Of a stretch of DNA of 64,000 nucleotides, positions 14,343 through 30,400 are shown one piece after another. The notes under the pieces were generated by a model. It did no database searches and was not told the DNA's origin. It saw only the letters and a list, made by a program, of their open reading frames with translations. A program made the translations under genes and the position numbers. Position 1 is the first letter of the stretch, and each line of letters opens with the position of its first letter. This DNA comes from Dichotomocladium elegans (taxonomy: Eukaryota > Mucoromycota > Mucoromycetes > Mucorales > Lichtheimiaceae), in assembly GCA_025716815.1 (NCBI GenBank), contig JAIXMN010000005.1, forward strand, positions 1 to 64,000, in the 5' to 3' direction.

Positions 14343-17300
14343 TTAGTTCAGCCAGGGATGGGTCAAGACCGCATGGATGTCGGGCCGCTTATCCACATCT
14401 CGGTCAAGCATCTTTCGGATAAGGTCGAGTGACCCTGATGAAAAACAAACATCTGCTGGTAAGCTTTTTATTCAAACCGTTACCTGTTTTGCCTTACCTT
14501 CCGAGAGCACAAACGGAATACGCAGTTCGTGGCTGAGGATTTCGTCAATGTCGTAAAATGGATTCTCTCGATAGACGAGCGTGTACAAAAGGATGCCGAG
14601 TGCCCAGATGTCTTGAGGAGGTCCTTCGTATGTCTGGCCCGCAAGAATCTCAGGCGCTGCATAGTCGAGAGTTCCTACAAAGGTATCAAAACGTCTGCCC
14701 TTGAGGTATGCTGCGCTGCCGAAATCAATCAGCCGCACGCCGCCGTTCTGGTCGAGCACCACGTTTTCATCCTTGATATCTCGATGGACGATCTTGTGGT
14801 TGTGCAAATGCTGCACGCCCAGCGCAATTTGCTTAAAAATACCGCGGATTTCGTCGTCGTCCATCCCATTCTTGAGCTCAATATAGTCAAAGAGATCCAT
14901 GCCAATCCCATGAAGGCCCATGGCAATGTAGTAATGATCATCGTCTTCAAAATAGTCTAGCATATCGCTGCAATTGGGGTGGGGAATCTTGCGCAGCGTG
15001 TGCAGAATGTGGATTTCGACCGGAATCACGCCCAGGCGCCGGTCCTTGGTCCAGCAGTCTACAAGGATCCGAGATTTTATCACATATTTGATGACCACCT
15101 TCTTCTTCTCCGGGTCGTCCTTACGGATCGCCAGTTTGACAGTTCCGTAGGCTCCTTGCCCGAGGTTGTCGACGATCAAGTAGTCATCGATGGAACAAGT
15201 GGCATTCTGGGCAGAGTACTCGGGCTCTGGCACCACTTGGTGTGGAGACATAAGAGACGGACGACGACGCTCAAAATTGGAGGAACACGATCGAGGGGTG
15301 GTACCGACAGGGCACGGCGACAAGGGTGACGACGGTACAGTCGCGTCCTGAACAGTCGTGAATGTTGGGCGGGAAAAGCTGGTAATGATTCTCGTCGGAC
15401 GGTCGGCCACTTGGGATGGTGTTTGATCTAGCGCGGACTCCACCGTCTTCGTGTTCGATGTGTCGTCTGCGGGAGTGGTCTGGTTATCCAGAGACAACGA
15501 GAACGGTACTGGTTCGGCTCCGTTAGGTATTTCTCGCTTTGCTGCAGCCCACCCCAAGCCGTCCTGGTGCTTCACCTCCTGCCCAGATGTGACTAAGTTA
15601 GTGGCATGACCGTATCGTGCGAATGTGGCCTCCCGGTCGAAGGTGACCCAAAGAGCACAGATGTCATCCGTTCCATCCATCAATTTCAGCTGAAGCTGGA
15701 CTTCAAATGGTGTTTTGTCTCGATGGATGGCAATCAGGATTGGTAACGGTTGGCCGTTGGGTGTGCTGCTCAACTTGCGGGCTTGGGGATGAGAATCCAA
15801 AGTGGGATGAAGGTATCGGGAAGTTTCGTCGCAGTCAGCAACAAGCTTACGGCATATGAGGTTGTTGATAATAATGCCATGTTGTAGGAGATCATCTCGC
15901 TGAAGGCATTGGAGCAAGTAAGGCACCTGCGGAAGTAGATTGCCAATTTCCTGTTTTCTCGAAACGAATTCTTGCTCTGAAATTCCAAACATGTATTTAA
16001 CGAACTCTGCATTGCAGCCTTCGATAGTACCGTCTCGGCGTATGGTCACAAGCCCAGCAATCATAGGAATCGATGTAATCCTGAGAGTGTAACATGAGGT
16101 ATCCTGCCTTCTGGAAATGGTATGCACTTTGACGACAATGGGAAAATACGCCCCAAACTTAGTTTTGCTGCCAAAGTACTTCAGTCGATTGATGTCCTCA
16201 ATCTTCGTCTTGACAACAGATGCCAGCGAAGGGATCACCGTGTCGATCGTCTTGCCAAGCAACTCACTAGGGTTATAACCATACAATTCTTCCACATTCT
16301 CGTCCGCGTAATGGATAGTCCCCTAAAAAGTATTGGCCGCATGAATTGCTGTTGAATCCTGACTAGAGCATCAAGGACCCTACCTCGACGTCGATCGAAA
16401 GATTGGTCACTGTTTCGAATACTTCTTCAAAAATCCAAATATAGACGGGTGATCCGGCATCATTCCGCTTCTCCTTTAGCCAGAGAGAGGCCGCAGATCT
16501 GGAGTTGTCCTGTTTGACAATAGGGAGCTTTATTTGTACTCTCGAGGTGAGTGCGGGTTGGTTGCTTTATTTAGGATGCATATATGCACTTACCACGTTC
16601 CCACAAACAAGGACTATCCCACCTGCACTGTATTCCAGGTGGCTCAGCTCCTTCCGCCGCTTAGAGATCATTTCAAGGAGCCTTGTTCGGTACAAGGGAT
16701 CGACAAATTCCACAACTGATTTCCCAACGAGGCTTCGGCAGCTCCCGCCTGCGCCTACCAGCACGGAAGCTGCAATATCGTTCGATAGGATGACACGCCA
16801 GTCATCATAGGTGGTGAGAATAGCTTGGTTCTGAGGAAGGAAGCGTGACGAGTTGTGGAGAGCAGGCTGCTGAATGAGGGGTGCGCTAGAATAGACGTTT
16901 TCGGTATCGGGTCGCTCCTCGCCGCTGCTAGTAGTTGCACCATCTGACAAGGAGGTGCAGGACGAGCATGATGCAGTCGAGGTTCGTGAAAAGTGTGTTT
17001 GCTTAGTGGATGTCATATCGTTCGATCCAGATGACGGTGTTGTCTTTAATTTTTCTACACCAGGATTGCCGTCTTCGGGTGTCACAGGCGAGTCAGGACG
17101 CTTTCGTTCTTGGATATCGTTCATCGGGTTGGTTTGTTGCCGCCGTCGGTTAGCACGGTATTGGTCAATATTGAAAAAGGCTACGGGGCTGCATCCAACA
17201 CTTTTTGTCTTTAGGCGGCCACCGAGCGAAAGAGATTCATCGATGCCGTTCAAAAGAGAAGATGCATGGTAATGGGCTGGTAATGAATCATTGTTCTTCT

Positions 17301-17562
17301 TCTTCCAAGGAGACGATTTTGATGGCCCCATGAATCCCTTTGAGCGATTCAGCAAGCTCTTTCTCAATTCAGCGATATCTGTACGGGTCGTGCTGCTCGT
17401 CGATCTCGAAAAGCGGAAGCTGTGCAAAGATTCTTGTGGATAGCGGACGCTCTCTTTCAGGTGCCGACGCCAGTCATCGTCATTGTGATCTCGAAGCCGG
17501 ATCAAGCTGTCGGCGCCGAATTCCAAATCCTCCTGAACAGCAACATCAGTCGACGAATCCAC
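14343..17562 (-). CDS. PAS-domain serine/threonine kinase (PASK / Psk type)
   Basis: PAS kinases sense metabolic state and phosphorylate enzymes of glucose storage and translation. The N-terminal third is Ser/Thr-rich. A PAS-like region at about 16.3-16.9 kb (ILTTYDDWRVILSND, SLWLKEKR, YIWIFEEVFE) continues into a second one (GTIHYADENVEELYGYNP). The kinase domain at 14.5-15.2 kb has a glycine loop GQGAYGTVKLA, the lysine in VIKYV, HRDIKDENV, DFGSA and APEIL. The last exon (14343-14434) ends HPWLN. Introns at 14435-14497 and 16323-16383 fit exactly. The junction near 16.55 kb is one base out of frame with every GT-AG choice I tried. At least one more 5' exon (LTFRDLSQL, about 17.64-17.72 kb) lies upstream of the first Met in this range, so the true start is beyond 17562. 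Confidence 0.9.
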
Positions 17563-17726
17563 AGTCTTTTGTCTTTGGTGATGGGTTAATCATGTTGCTT
17601 GCTTGCGGTGGGGGTTGTAGAAACTCACCCGAGCTGTGACAAATCGCGAAAAGTAAGATCATTGCCGTTTGTGTCTCGCGGGAGATTGCAGGGGACGTCC
17701 ACTACATATGCCTGTCAATAAAAAAC

Positions 17727-18640
17727 GATACACATGCCCAAGTTATGAGCAGCGGAGCCGACCTGAAATTTCACCTTTCATGGGAGCTGGTAAATGAAAG
17801 CGCGTGGATGGCGAGGATCGCGTTAGAATGAATGGAGAAATAGTCGTGGTAGGCAATGACGATGGCTACCTGCAACAGTAAAACGAGATGGTGACAAGGG
17901 GAGAACAGGGGAGCAAAGGCGAAAAAAAAAAACGTATTGACGCTAATGGCTATTTTTTTTTCTTAAGCAGGAAAAAAAATTAAAAGAGCGAACGCTTAGG
18001 TGGAGCAGCTGAACCAACGAGCCCAAAGTAAACATCCCACGGAAAAGAAACAGTGCACACATGAAAAATGAAAATAACCTTGTGCCTCATTTTAATAATT
18101 CATTTGAAGACCTGATTTTTTCTGTTAAAATTGTACATCCACTGCTGACGATAAAAAGACACACACATTCTCTCTCTTTTTTTTTTCCTCTCTTGCCTGG
18201 ACAGGAAAACCCTATTGCATTTTAACTTTATCGGGACCTGATTACGGATACGTCATTGGGGGGGGGAAGAAACACTAAATCACAGTTGGCGGCGAGTACC
18301 TTAGATCTGTTCCGCGGAACTGTCCATTGTCGGAGTGATTTGTCATTCCGTTATCAGGGTGCGGTTCCTTTCCAAGTCACCGGATGAGATAAATTGTCAT
18401 TTCATTTCAGATTGGAACGCATTCTAGTTCTCAATAGGTAACTCTCCAGTGCGAACTTCTCTCTTTTGGGGACTTGAAATAGCTCCTGATCATCACAAAA
18501 TGCATCAGTTCTTATTCTGATAGAAAAGATGATATTCTATGTAGGCTCGATTCTAAGGCAATGCAGTTTCTGCGATAACATGATTGGTATCCAAAGACAC
18601 ATGCACATTACATATGAAACTGTTTTGACTATGTCGAAAT
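17727..18640. other. Gene-free stretch (PASK upstream region / reductase downstream region)
   Basis: Probably the 5' end and promoter of the PAS kinase; A- and T-runs occur at 17.93 and 18.17 kb. No gene, tRNA B-box or repeat family was recognised. Confidence 0.4.
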
Positions 18641-20053
18641 TTAAGTCGTACGATTGACCATATTGATACCAAAGACACGCTTGAAAAAGAAGTCTTTGAC
18701 AGCAAAAGGAAGATAGTAAAATAGCAAGAATGTGAATGAATTGGTGCCATATGTCAAGTAGCTGGGAGGCCGCTTTCCGAGCAACGCGTTTGCCACCTTG
18801 GCACCGAAAACGTCTGTCGGGGTTGCGTTTGGACCTATCAAACAGCGGGCGTGAGCAAACCGACAAAGCTTCGGGCACATCTGCATGTACTTCTCACCCT
18901 GTGACATGGTGGCTCGCGCATAGATGAAGTCGGTGACATTCTTGTAAAGTGAGTCTAATATTTAGTAATGATAAAACAACGTTGTTGTCAATGACTCTTG
19001 TTTTAATAAAAACAAAAAAAAGGGGCGACCCGCAGTGAAGAAAAGCAGAACCCAATCTTTTCTTTTTTGTATACCTTCTGGAATCGCTACAGTCTTTGTA
19101 GAAGCGGTGCCAAAGTTGGATTTAATCGAGCCTGGAGCGACTAGGGTCACCTGGACACCAAATGGCTCAAGTTCGAGGCGGAGCGCATCGGTCATGCTGT
19201 GGACTGCCGCCTTGGACATTGCATAGATACCAGCCCAGGGAGTGGCCGCATATGCCACAATAGAGCCTACATTGGCTATCTTACCCGACCCACGATTTGC
19301 CATATGCTTTCCAACGGCACGGCACATGGCTAGAACACCAAAAACGTTGGTCTCAATGCAATTGCGCACTGTCTTGATATCAATCTCCAGCAAAGGCCCA
19401 ACACCTCTAAACAAGTATTGTCTCGAGTTTACTCCGGTGCGCAACGCCCCTCACCCCGTCCTCTCTCCTTTTTTCTTCCTCTTACGGTGCGCCTGCATTG
19501 TTAATGAGGATATCTGGGAGGTTCATATGCTAGTTAGTCACGCATGCTTTGAATCAGTGCGGAAAGCAGCATTACCGATGTGCCCAGATTCGGAAATTAC
19601 TCGCTATTATAGGACAATTAGCTACTGCAGGAACCGATGTCAGGTAAAAAAAAAGTGCTGATCATGAATATCGATCAGCGGCAGGCAGTGAATTTACCTG
19701 AACTGCAGCATCCACAGAAGCCAGGTCCGTCACATCCAAAGCAATTTTTTCACACCCTAAAAGTAGCTTATTGGCACGTTGCTTAACATGAGCATCATAT
19801 AGTTGATAGGTACCATCTAGTCCGTCCATACTTTCTACGCGACGCGCAGTTGCATAGACTTTACATCCTTTCGCGATAAACTGTTTACATAGGGCGTGAC
19901 CTGTCCAGGACCCCAAAAAAAGGTAAACATAAGAGTTGATGCTCCCACAATGGAACTAATGAACCGTCCTTGTCTTGCTTTAAACAAAGACAGGTATATA
20001 CCAATGCCACCGGTCGAGCAGCCGGTAATGAGAACAACTGGAGGGGACGGCAT
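18641..20053 (-). CDS. AYR1: Short-chain dehydrogenase/reductase, Ayr1-like (1-acyl-DHAP reductase type)
   Basis: A classical SDR of 318 residues. Yeast Ayr1 reduces 1-acyl-dihydroxyacetone phosphate on lipid droplets and ER. The NADPH-binding loop TGCSTGGIG is built across intron 1 (19901-20001). The rest reads LDVTDLASV, NNAGA, an N/S/Y/K set with SIVAYAATPWAGIYAMSKAA (Tyr-x3-Lys present), and a hydrophobic C-terminal segment (FTFLLFYYLPFAVKDFFF) suited to membrane attachment. Exons are 20002-20053, 19698-19900, 19576-19603, 19486-19513, 19075-19406 and 18641-18954; they add up to an exact frame. Exons 3 and 4 are only 28 nt each. The substrate is inferred from family resemblance; another lipid or steroid SDR is possible. 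Confidence 0.88.
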
Positions 20054-20178
20054 TCTGGGGAGAATGAGAAAAGAAGTTGATACTCGACTCTTTTCCCCCT
20101 TCAGCCCCAACTTGATTCGGGAAAACTCCGCATTAACTCAACTTCGGCATATGTCTTCTGACTAACCTGGTGGAAGCC

Positions 20179-20455
20179 TCATGACATTGCCTTAACTTGT
20201 CTTGCCTGTCCAGAAGAAAAGCGTCTGAATACAAGCCAATGTTGTTTGCTTTCTGTTTCGTTTAATTTGACAATGTGTAATACTTTGATATTTCGTGCCG
20301 TCTGTCGATTGGGCACGCAATAGAGGACCTGAGGGCTCGCACACATACCGAGCGGGTGTGAGGCGGTTGGCTAGACCTTGCTTGGCAACGAGCGTAGAAT
20401 AAGTAGTAGAAGCACGTCGAATCAAAAAAGCGCGGGCATTTGCTTTTACTATCAT
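20179..20455 (-). CDS. Possible 50-residue basic mitochondrial-type protein
   Basis: A Met-initiated frame (MIVKANARAFLIRRASTTYS) with the look of a mitochondrial presequence runs from 20455 to 20349. It is followed by a good donor (GTATGT) and an acceptor (TATTCAG, ending 20225). Splicing gives 50 residues ending RFSSGQARQVKAMS. I do not recognise the protein; it could equally be the first exon of something longer or chance. It lies about 125 bases upstream of the reductase start, on the same strand. Confidence 0.35.
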
Positions 20456-22034
20456 TGCTTTCTGTCCTCTTTTTGTTGCATTAAATGAAGATTGGTAATA
20501 TGAGATAAAAATAAAACCCGTAGAAACCGTGCACAGGCTCTACGTTTTAGAACGGCATTTGCACTGGTTGGGGGACGTGATGAAAAAGGGGTAATTAAAA
20601 CATCGTTTCGTTTGACTAGCAAAGAGGAGAGCTACGTAAGGAAGCAAATGTATGTTGATCCATCTACTACTGCATTTAAGGATTAAGCTGTGCCTCCCTC
20701 TCGTTCTCCCTTTCCCGAGTGCCCTATGAAAGGCCTACGCTAATGAGAATAGCTCTATCATCTATTCAAAAGAGAGGGGAAGATAATTAATGTACGAAGG
20801 GAAGAAACCGGAGGAAGGGAGGAACCAAACAGATCATTAGACATCGATAATGAACGAAGATCCAATCATATACACGGCGAAGCTTTTTTTTTAATTGGCC
20901 TTCGAGTAACACATACAATAGAACTTACATTTTGTAATAAGTAGAAGTGGCATTTGTGTAACAGCCATAGTGGGAACTATGCGATATGCTAGAGAAACAA
21001 AAACACAAGCAAAGAGAGAGTGGAAGCCCGTGAGGCGTCATGTGTTTTAGGGAGCCTCACTTTTTTATTTCTTCACCGATAAAAGCTTATGTCAGATACA
21101 CTCGCTTTTTTATAGAACACAGACTTTCCTTGCTACATATCTCACTAGCAAACTTCCATTAAGCAATTGTCAATGCGTTTTGCATGAAGACACAGTATCG
21201 GAAGAAGGTGAAGGGAGAGAGGGAGGAGGAGAAGGAGGAGGAGGAAGAGTTAAAGACCAAGGCAGAGAGAATGAGGTAGAGAAAATGCGAGTGTACGAGT
21301 GAATTTGTGCTACCCCTAAACACGTGCATCATTGACAAGAAAAAATTGTTGCATGACAAGAAGTTGGTGTGTGCGCATGCGTAACCAGCACTGCAGTTGT
21401 GTACAACAGAAGACGCACTGACAAGGAGGTATCGAATGACAAGGCGCGCAGTGCTCAGATAGATAGACAGAGACGGAAGAACCAGCGTGCCGATAAAATA
21501 GAGTATTTTGATACGCCAGTCAATAAAGAAAGACAACGAAGCATATCCTGTTAATTGGCGGGTGACAAAAGTGACAGGAAACAGCCCATTCATTGGCGCT
21601 TTTGGCGCACTACTGGTACTGTACGTAGCTCCTAAAAAGAATTACAAATGCTCCTTGGCGTTGGCTTTATAGAGCTATAATCTCCTGAGCTCCTTGGCTT
21701 CGATCATCGATGTGTGAGTTCTAAAATGAATTCAGTAAAAAGATGGCGATATATTTTGCGCAGATGTTGCGTAGAAAAAGAAGGGTTCTTAGCAGCGTGC
21801 CTATGGGGATCGGACACGGGTCAAACAATGGCTGTATTTCACGAGGTGTAACCTTTGCAAATTGGGGTGAGACCTTGCCACTGATTGGGGGGGGGTGGAG
21901 GAAAGAAGGAGGAGAAAAGAGGGAGGTAGAGAGCGGCGGCATATTCTTTCGTTGCATGAGTGCAAAATAAAAATAGCCACTTAAGCAGATTTTTTTTCGG
22001 GAGGGGGTGGAAAAGGCGGTGGGGACGAGCTGCC
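20456..22034. other. Gene-free stretch
   Basis: About 1.6 kb with no supported gene. A 144-residue open frame (21159-21593, -) is Ser/Phe-rich low complexity opposite a GGAGGA-rich purine tract (21210-21260) and was not accepted. The last 150 bases form the upstream region of the next gene. Confidence 0.4.
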
Positions 22035-22041
22035 TATAAAA
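22035..22041 (+). promoter_or_regulatory. TATA box of the 22.1 kb gene
   Basis: TATAAAA lies about 50 bases upstream of the ATG at 22089 and is followed by a CT-rich leader (CTTCTCTTTCTTCT), a standard fungal core promoter arrangement. Confidence 0.6.
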
Positions 22042-22088
22042 GAGATCACGACACATCTTATTCTGTTCACCCTTCTCTTTCTTCTAAA

Positions 22089-22661
22089 ATGTACATCATG
22101 CAAGCCACGCCCCCGAATTTCCCTTTCCGCGCCTCCGTTGCCTCCATCGCTCGTTCATATGAACAAATGGCCATTCAAAAATCCAGCAAGCCTCCAGTCC
22201 CTCGGCCCATCATCATCGTACCCTCCGTTTCAACCTGCTCCTGGTCCTCATCTTCGTCCGTGTCGTCTTGTGACGATAATCTAGACGGCATAACCGTCAT
22301 TTTTTCACTCTGGTTCCAACTGCTTGTGATCTTATCGATCGGCCTCGTTTTCCACGCCCAAAAGTCGCCACTTGACATTCTCCTAAACGACATCCCTCAG
22401 GCCAACGAGCTTGTTCAACGCCATACATCGCCCAAAACCGCAGCACTGTGGGCTGATGGACGCGTCCAAACTCGTATCCAGCAAGGCCCAACCACCCGAC
22501 GCCCGAAGAAGTGCGTGCCTCCTCAGATCGAGCGCAAATCCGAGGCCGTTTCTAAACTCGCACAGGACGTGCTGGCATATCTTGCCGAATTCTCTAACAC
22601 AGCCTCACCCGAACTCTTATCTCTCATGCCCAAGATGCAACAGTACGTTGCTACCGCATAG
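22089..22661 (+). CDS. Hypothetical single-pass membrane protein
   Basis: An uninterrupted frame of 190 residues with a clean TATA box and ATG. The first half is Ser/Pro-rich (SSSSSVSSCDD). One hydrophobic segment lies at about residues 75-95 (IFSLWFQLLVILSIGLVFHA). The second half is mostly polar with basic patches (TTRRPKKCV) and a possible amphipathic helix near the C-terminus (KLAQDVLAYLAEF). No family was recognised. One membrane helix between a disordered side and a helical side would fit an organelle adaptor, but that is only a guess. Confidence 0.65.
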   Translation: MYIMQATPPNFPFRASVASIARSYEQMAIQKSSKPPVPRPIIIVPSVSTCSWSSSSSVSSCDDNLDGITVIFSLWFQLLVILSIGLVFHAQKSPLDILLNDIPQANELVQRHTSPKTAALWADGRVQTRIQQGPTTRRPKKCVPPQIERKSEAVSKLAQDVLAYLAEFSNTASPELLSLMPKMQQYVATA

Positions 22662-23257
22662 CCGCCACCTTTCTTCCGCCTTTATCCGACTTGCTTTGTC
22701 TTCTTTTTTTTTTTACCGCTGTATATAACGCCTTCCAAGACAAAACACATACATAGTTGTATTTGCTTTCTTATTCTTGAGCCACCACACTCAAACATTG
22801 CACATATATACACATTCACGAAAAAAGAGACATAATCTTGTTTCCACCTCCCCCCCCCCACTGTAGCATACAAAAGAAGCGATCTTTTCTGTAAAAATAA
22901 GGGAGTTGTAAAATAAATGAACATCATCTTCATATGCCTCAGCGAGAAATGTGTGACTACTCACGAATCCTATCATGTGATTGATTGTTCTGGACTTTTG
23001 ATCGGCATCAAATAAGGAGACATCGGTTATGCAGCTTCGCTGGTCGGGTGAAAACGCCCGCCCCTACTCCCTATTCTTTGTTGTTGTTGTTTCTGCATGT
23101 ATTGCATTCATCTACAATGTAATTGCCTTGCATGCTGCCTATCGTTTGTTTGCGCGCATTCCCATTATGTAGGAGATCGCCAGTCAGTGAACGATCATTG
23201 GGGTTGGAGCAGAGCAAATAGCAAAATGTCTGTGTTTTAATGTGTACATGCGAGTCA

Positions 23258-27225
<3,968 letters not shown>

Positions 27226-28189
27226 TCCGAGAGGCGGACAAAGATGATTGCTTATTATGTATGAACGTGCACGCACGGTGGGTGTTGTGTCTCCAGGAAC
27301 TTTTTCTTTTTAAACTTTCGGTTGTCAAAAAAAAAACATTAGATGAAGTCGGCATCCCCCCAGTTAATCGTTGGCTGGACATCAATTTTTTTCCCCGAAA
27401 TGGGGGGACCAACAAAGTTCATGTTGGACCCGTGTGTGTGTGTGTGTGTGTGTATACAGAAGTAAAACATGGTGCATTGATGCGGCAGAAGAAGAGTTCG
27501 TGTCATCGACTGCATGAGATATTAATCAAAAATAGGTGTACCTTAATTCGACCAATCTCTTAGACAGAGTGGGACAAATGTGTTCACTCAATTAGAACCT
27601 TACTCCAAAAAAAACATCATCTGCATTTTTCATCTTGACACATTTGTTTCTACAGCGTTCTCTGTGTTCTCCGTAAAATAAAAGCGACACCAAGGGGAAA
27701 ATGTTTAACATCTGGCCTTGTTAATTTAGCAACCCTGATTGTCTGGGTTTTGCAAGAAAAAGGTTAAATAAGAACAGCACGACGGAACCCGGGGGGCCTT
27801 GTCGATATGTAAGTTTGCGGAAAGACTTGAGAGAACGCACGCGAATGTTATGACGGGTCTTGCTCCTTATTCTCCTAATATCCTCAGGCAGCATTTAGCC
27901 GAGAATGAAGACGCCTCAAACAAAGCCAACGTAAAAGCCCCATGTCTCCTGTCCGATTTTCTCAACAAGCATTTGCAGCTCTATTTGGGCGACGATCCAT
28001 TTCTTTATGGGCGCCCGTTCCGATGTGGCCTAAATAAAATGAGTTCGCTCGCCGATTCACGGCAAATTGGGCATGTGTCATATTCAACTGACCAACGACG
28101 CACCCACACACACACTCTCTCTCTCATCGTTTCTCTCTCCACCCCCCACCCACCCCCCACGCCTGAGATACAAAAATTGTCGATTTTTG
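27226..28189. other. Gene-free stretch upstream of AlaRS
   Basis: Contains a (TG)n run at about 27434-27453 and a CT/CCCC run at 28115-28160. An open frame at 27799-28206 (+) has no recognisable domain and runs into low complexity. No gene is supported. Confidence 0.4.
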
Positions 28190-28732
28190 AATTTGTACAT
28201 GTCTGAATTGAAGCGTTCCTGCTTGATCACAGGAACATCGGGTAGACAAGAGTCATACAACTGCCATGAGATATAGAGAATCATATTAGGGAAGGTGCCT
28301 CCAGCATTAGAGTCATCCGGAAAATAACCATCGGAATTCTTCATTGTTGCATTGCTCAATTTCTTCGTCTGGTCTGGTTGCTTTGGCGCCAAAATTATCC
28401 GGTAACCCTGACTATATTAGAATCAATCGTCATCTCTACCTTAACCGCGTCTGTCCGAGGTAGAAAGAGGCGCGAAAGTAAACTGGAAACGGCTAGCCCT
28501 CGCTAAGTAGAAAATCAAGCCTTTAAGCGACACATTTGTTTTTTCGAGAATGGCAATCTCCTTCCTTCTCCGCAAAATCAACCGACGAATTTTTTTTTTT
28601 ATCTACAGTGGATAGAGATAATTCCTCTCTCTTTTTTTTTTTTCTTTTGTCCTCTCCTTCATCTTCTTCTGTTTCTTCTCCTCCATAGGCAGGGAAAGGA
28701 TTTTTAGGAACAGCGCGATTCTCGTTTCGCAT
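28190..28732 (-). pseudogene. Unrecognised gene fragment with a frame conflict
   Basis: Two minus-strand frames overlap here. One contains DNFGAKATRPDEEIEQCNNE and ends in a stop at WLFSG. The other opens near the same spot and gives PDDSNAGGTFPNMILYISW. Read in sequence they look like one protein whose frame slips by one base near 28325. An upstream acidic/basic stretch (28523-28732) may be a first exon. I do not recognise the family. It could be a pseudogene, a real gene with a sequencing error, or chance. Confidence 0.3.
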
Positions 28733-28843
28733 CTATAACCTCCCCTCTCTTTACTTCACTCCCCACTCTTATAGATAAAAAATTACACTCCCCTCTCTCC
28801 CCAAAAAAGACCAAATTTTGTTTATTGAATCACTCACTCAGTA

Positions 28844-30369
28844 ATGGAAGACAACAACACCAACAACAACGAGAAACTCATGATTTCGGTGCCAGAACCA
28901 TCATTCAACGCTGCTGCTGCCGCGGCGGCTTTCGTCGCAGCTACGTTGGCCGCAACCCGCAGTCCCAGCGATAACAATGGTAGTTTGACGCCCTCCAACG
29001 TACATCTCTGTGTCAGTGACCTCCTGCGCTCTTCCCAAAAGGCTGAGACATTGCTGGAAGGATTAACTACGGAACAATTGAATGCCATTGAAGAAACACT
29101 CAACAAGATTCGCGAGAAGAAGACTACTGGGTCATTTGAGCCCACCGCAACAGCACCATCCCCTCCTGTAGCGGCAGGTATGTTTGTACGCCCATCCGTC
29201 ATCGCACGGACAGGGCGCACGCGCGCATATCCCAAATAATCTGGTAACCCGAATTTAATTTTGATGGGTTGTCTTGTAGACGACCCCATCCCCCCCGCAA
29301 CAAAAACTGCAATACCTTCTATATCAACCGCTCCGCCACCATCTTGTCCTTCTGATTTGCAACCTCTGCCGTCACCACCGTTGGCAAAAGATGATTGGAA
29401 ATGGGCAGCGACACAGGTCGCGAAAGCACTGGCGGAAGCGATCACTGCCTCTGATACCACTAAAATTGCGCCCAACTCTGCTATCACCAGGACTCCCAGC
29501 GGTACTAGCAGCAGCATCAGCAGCAGCAACAGTAGTAGTGTTGGTGGCGGCGATGAGACGACCACTGGACACGCCGCCGCACAACAGCACCACGAGCCAG
29601 TAACCGAAATCCGAGATGGCGTCGAGTGGGTCAGCTTTGTGTACTCACACCATCGAATCCTGCGAAGATATTGCATCCGGACGGATTTGGATAAGATCGA
29701 TATTAGCCAACTAGACGAAAAATTCAAACGCGATAACTGCGTGAGTAATACTGCGTCCCACACCCACCTGGCCAACCCAACCCCTCTACTTTGTCAGTCA
29801 TTGCGAGAGAGCGGATTAGTATTTCCAGGGAGTGCGTGCGATATGTGGATTTCCTTCTTGTTTCACTCTCAGTTTTTTTTTCCATTTCTCTTTTTCTTTG
29901 GGGGGATGTGAATGTGGAGGGATACAAACACATGCATTAAGGCCAGGGTTTTTTAAACTTTTTTTTTTGCATTGGGGGTGGGGGGAAACCGCCAAGAGAC
30001 ACAAAAAAAAGTTGTATGCTGACACAAGGATACACACGATCATGTAGGTGTATCCACGAGCCAACCTGCCACGTGAAACGTACCGCGGTAACCGCTGGGC
30101 TTATGAGACCGAATGCAATAGCCTTGGATGGAAGTTAGCTTACCTGAATGCCAGCGAAATTGCAGGCAAGCGTGGTCTCATTCAACGTGCGGTCGACTCG
30201 TACCGCAACCGTTACCCGAGCATGCGATCAAGGCGGGTTGCCCGCCAAGAAAAAATGCTCAACGGCACGCTGCGAAAGCGCAAGCATCGCGATAACAGCC
30301 CGGAGGACGTCCATCCGCTCGATGAAAGTTGTCTCGATCCAACTGCAATGAACAATAGTTCTTTGCAGC

Positions 30370-30400
<31 letters not shown>

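Noticed and set aside
21159..21593. 144-residue minus-strand frame
   Set aside because: Ser/Phe-rich low complexity opposite a purine-rich repeat; no recognisable domain, splice structure or promoter.
28834..29775. 313-residue minus-strand open frame
   Set aside because: It lies antisense to exons 1 and 2 of the DUF8032-type gene, has a low-complexity Ala/Ser/Leu composition, and is explained by that gene's codon bias.
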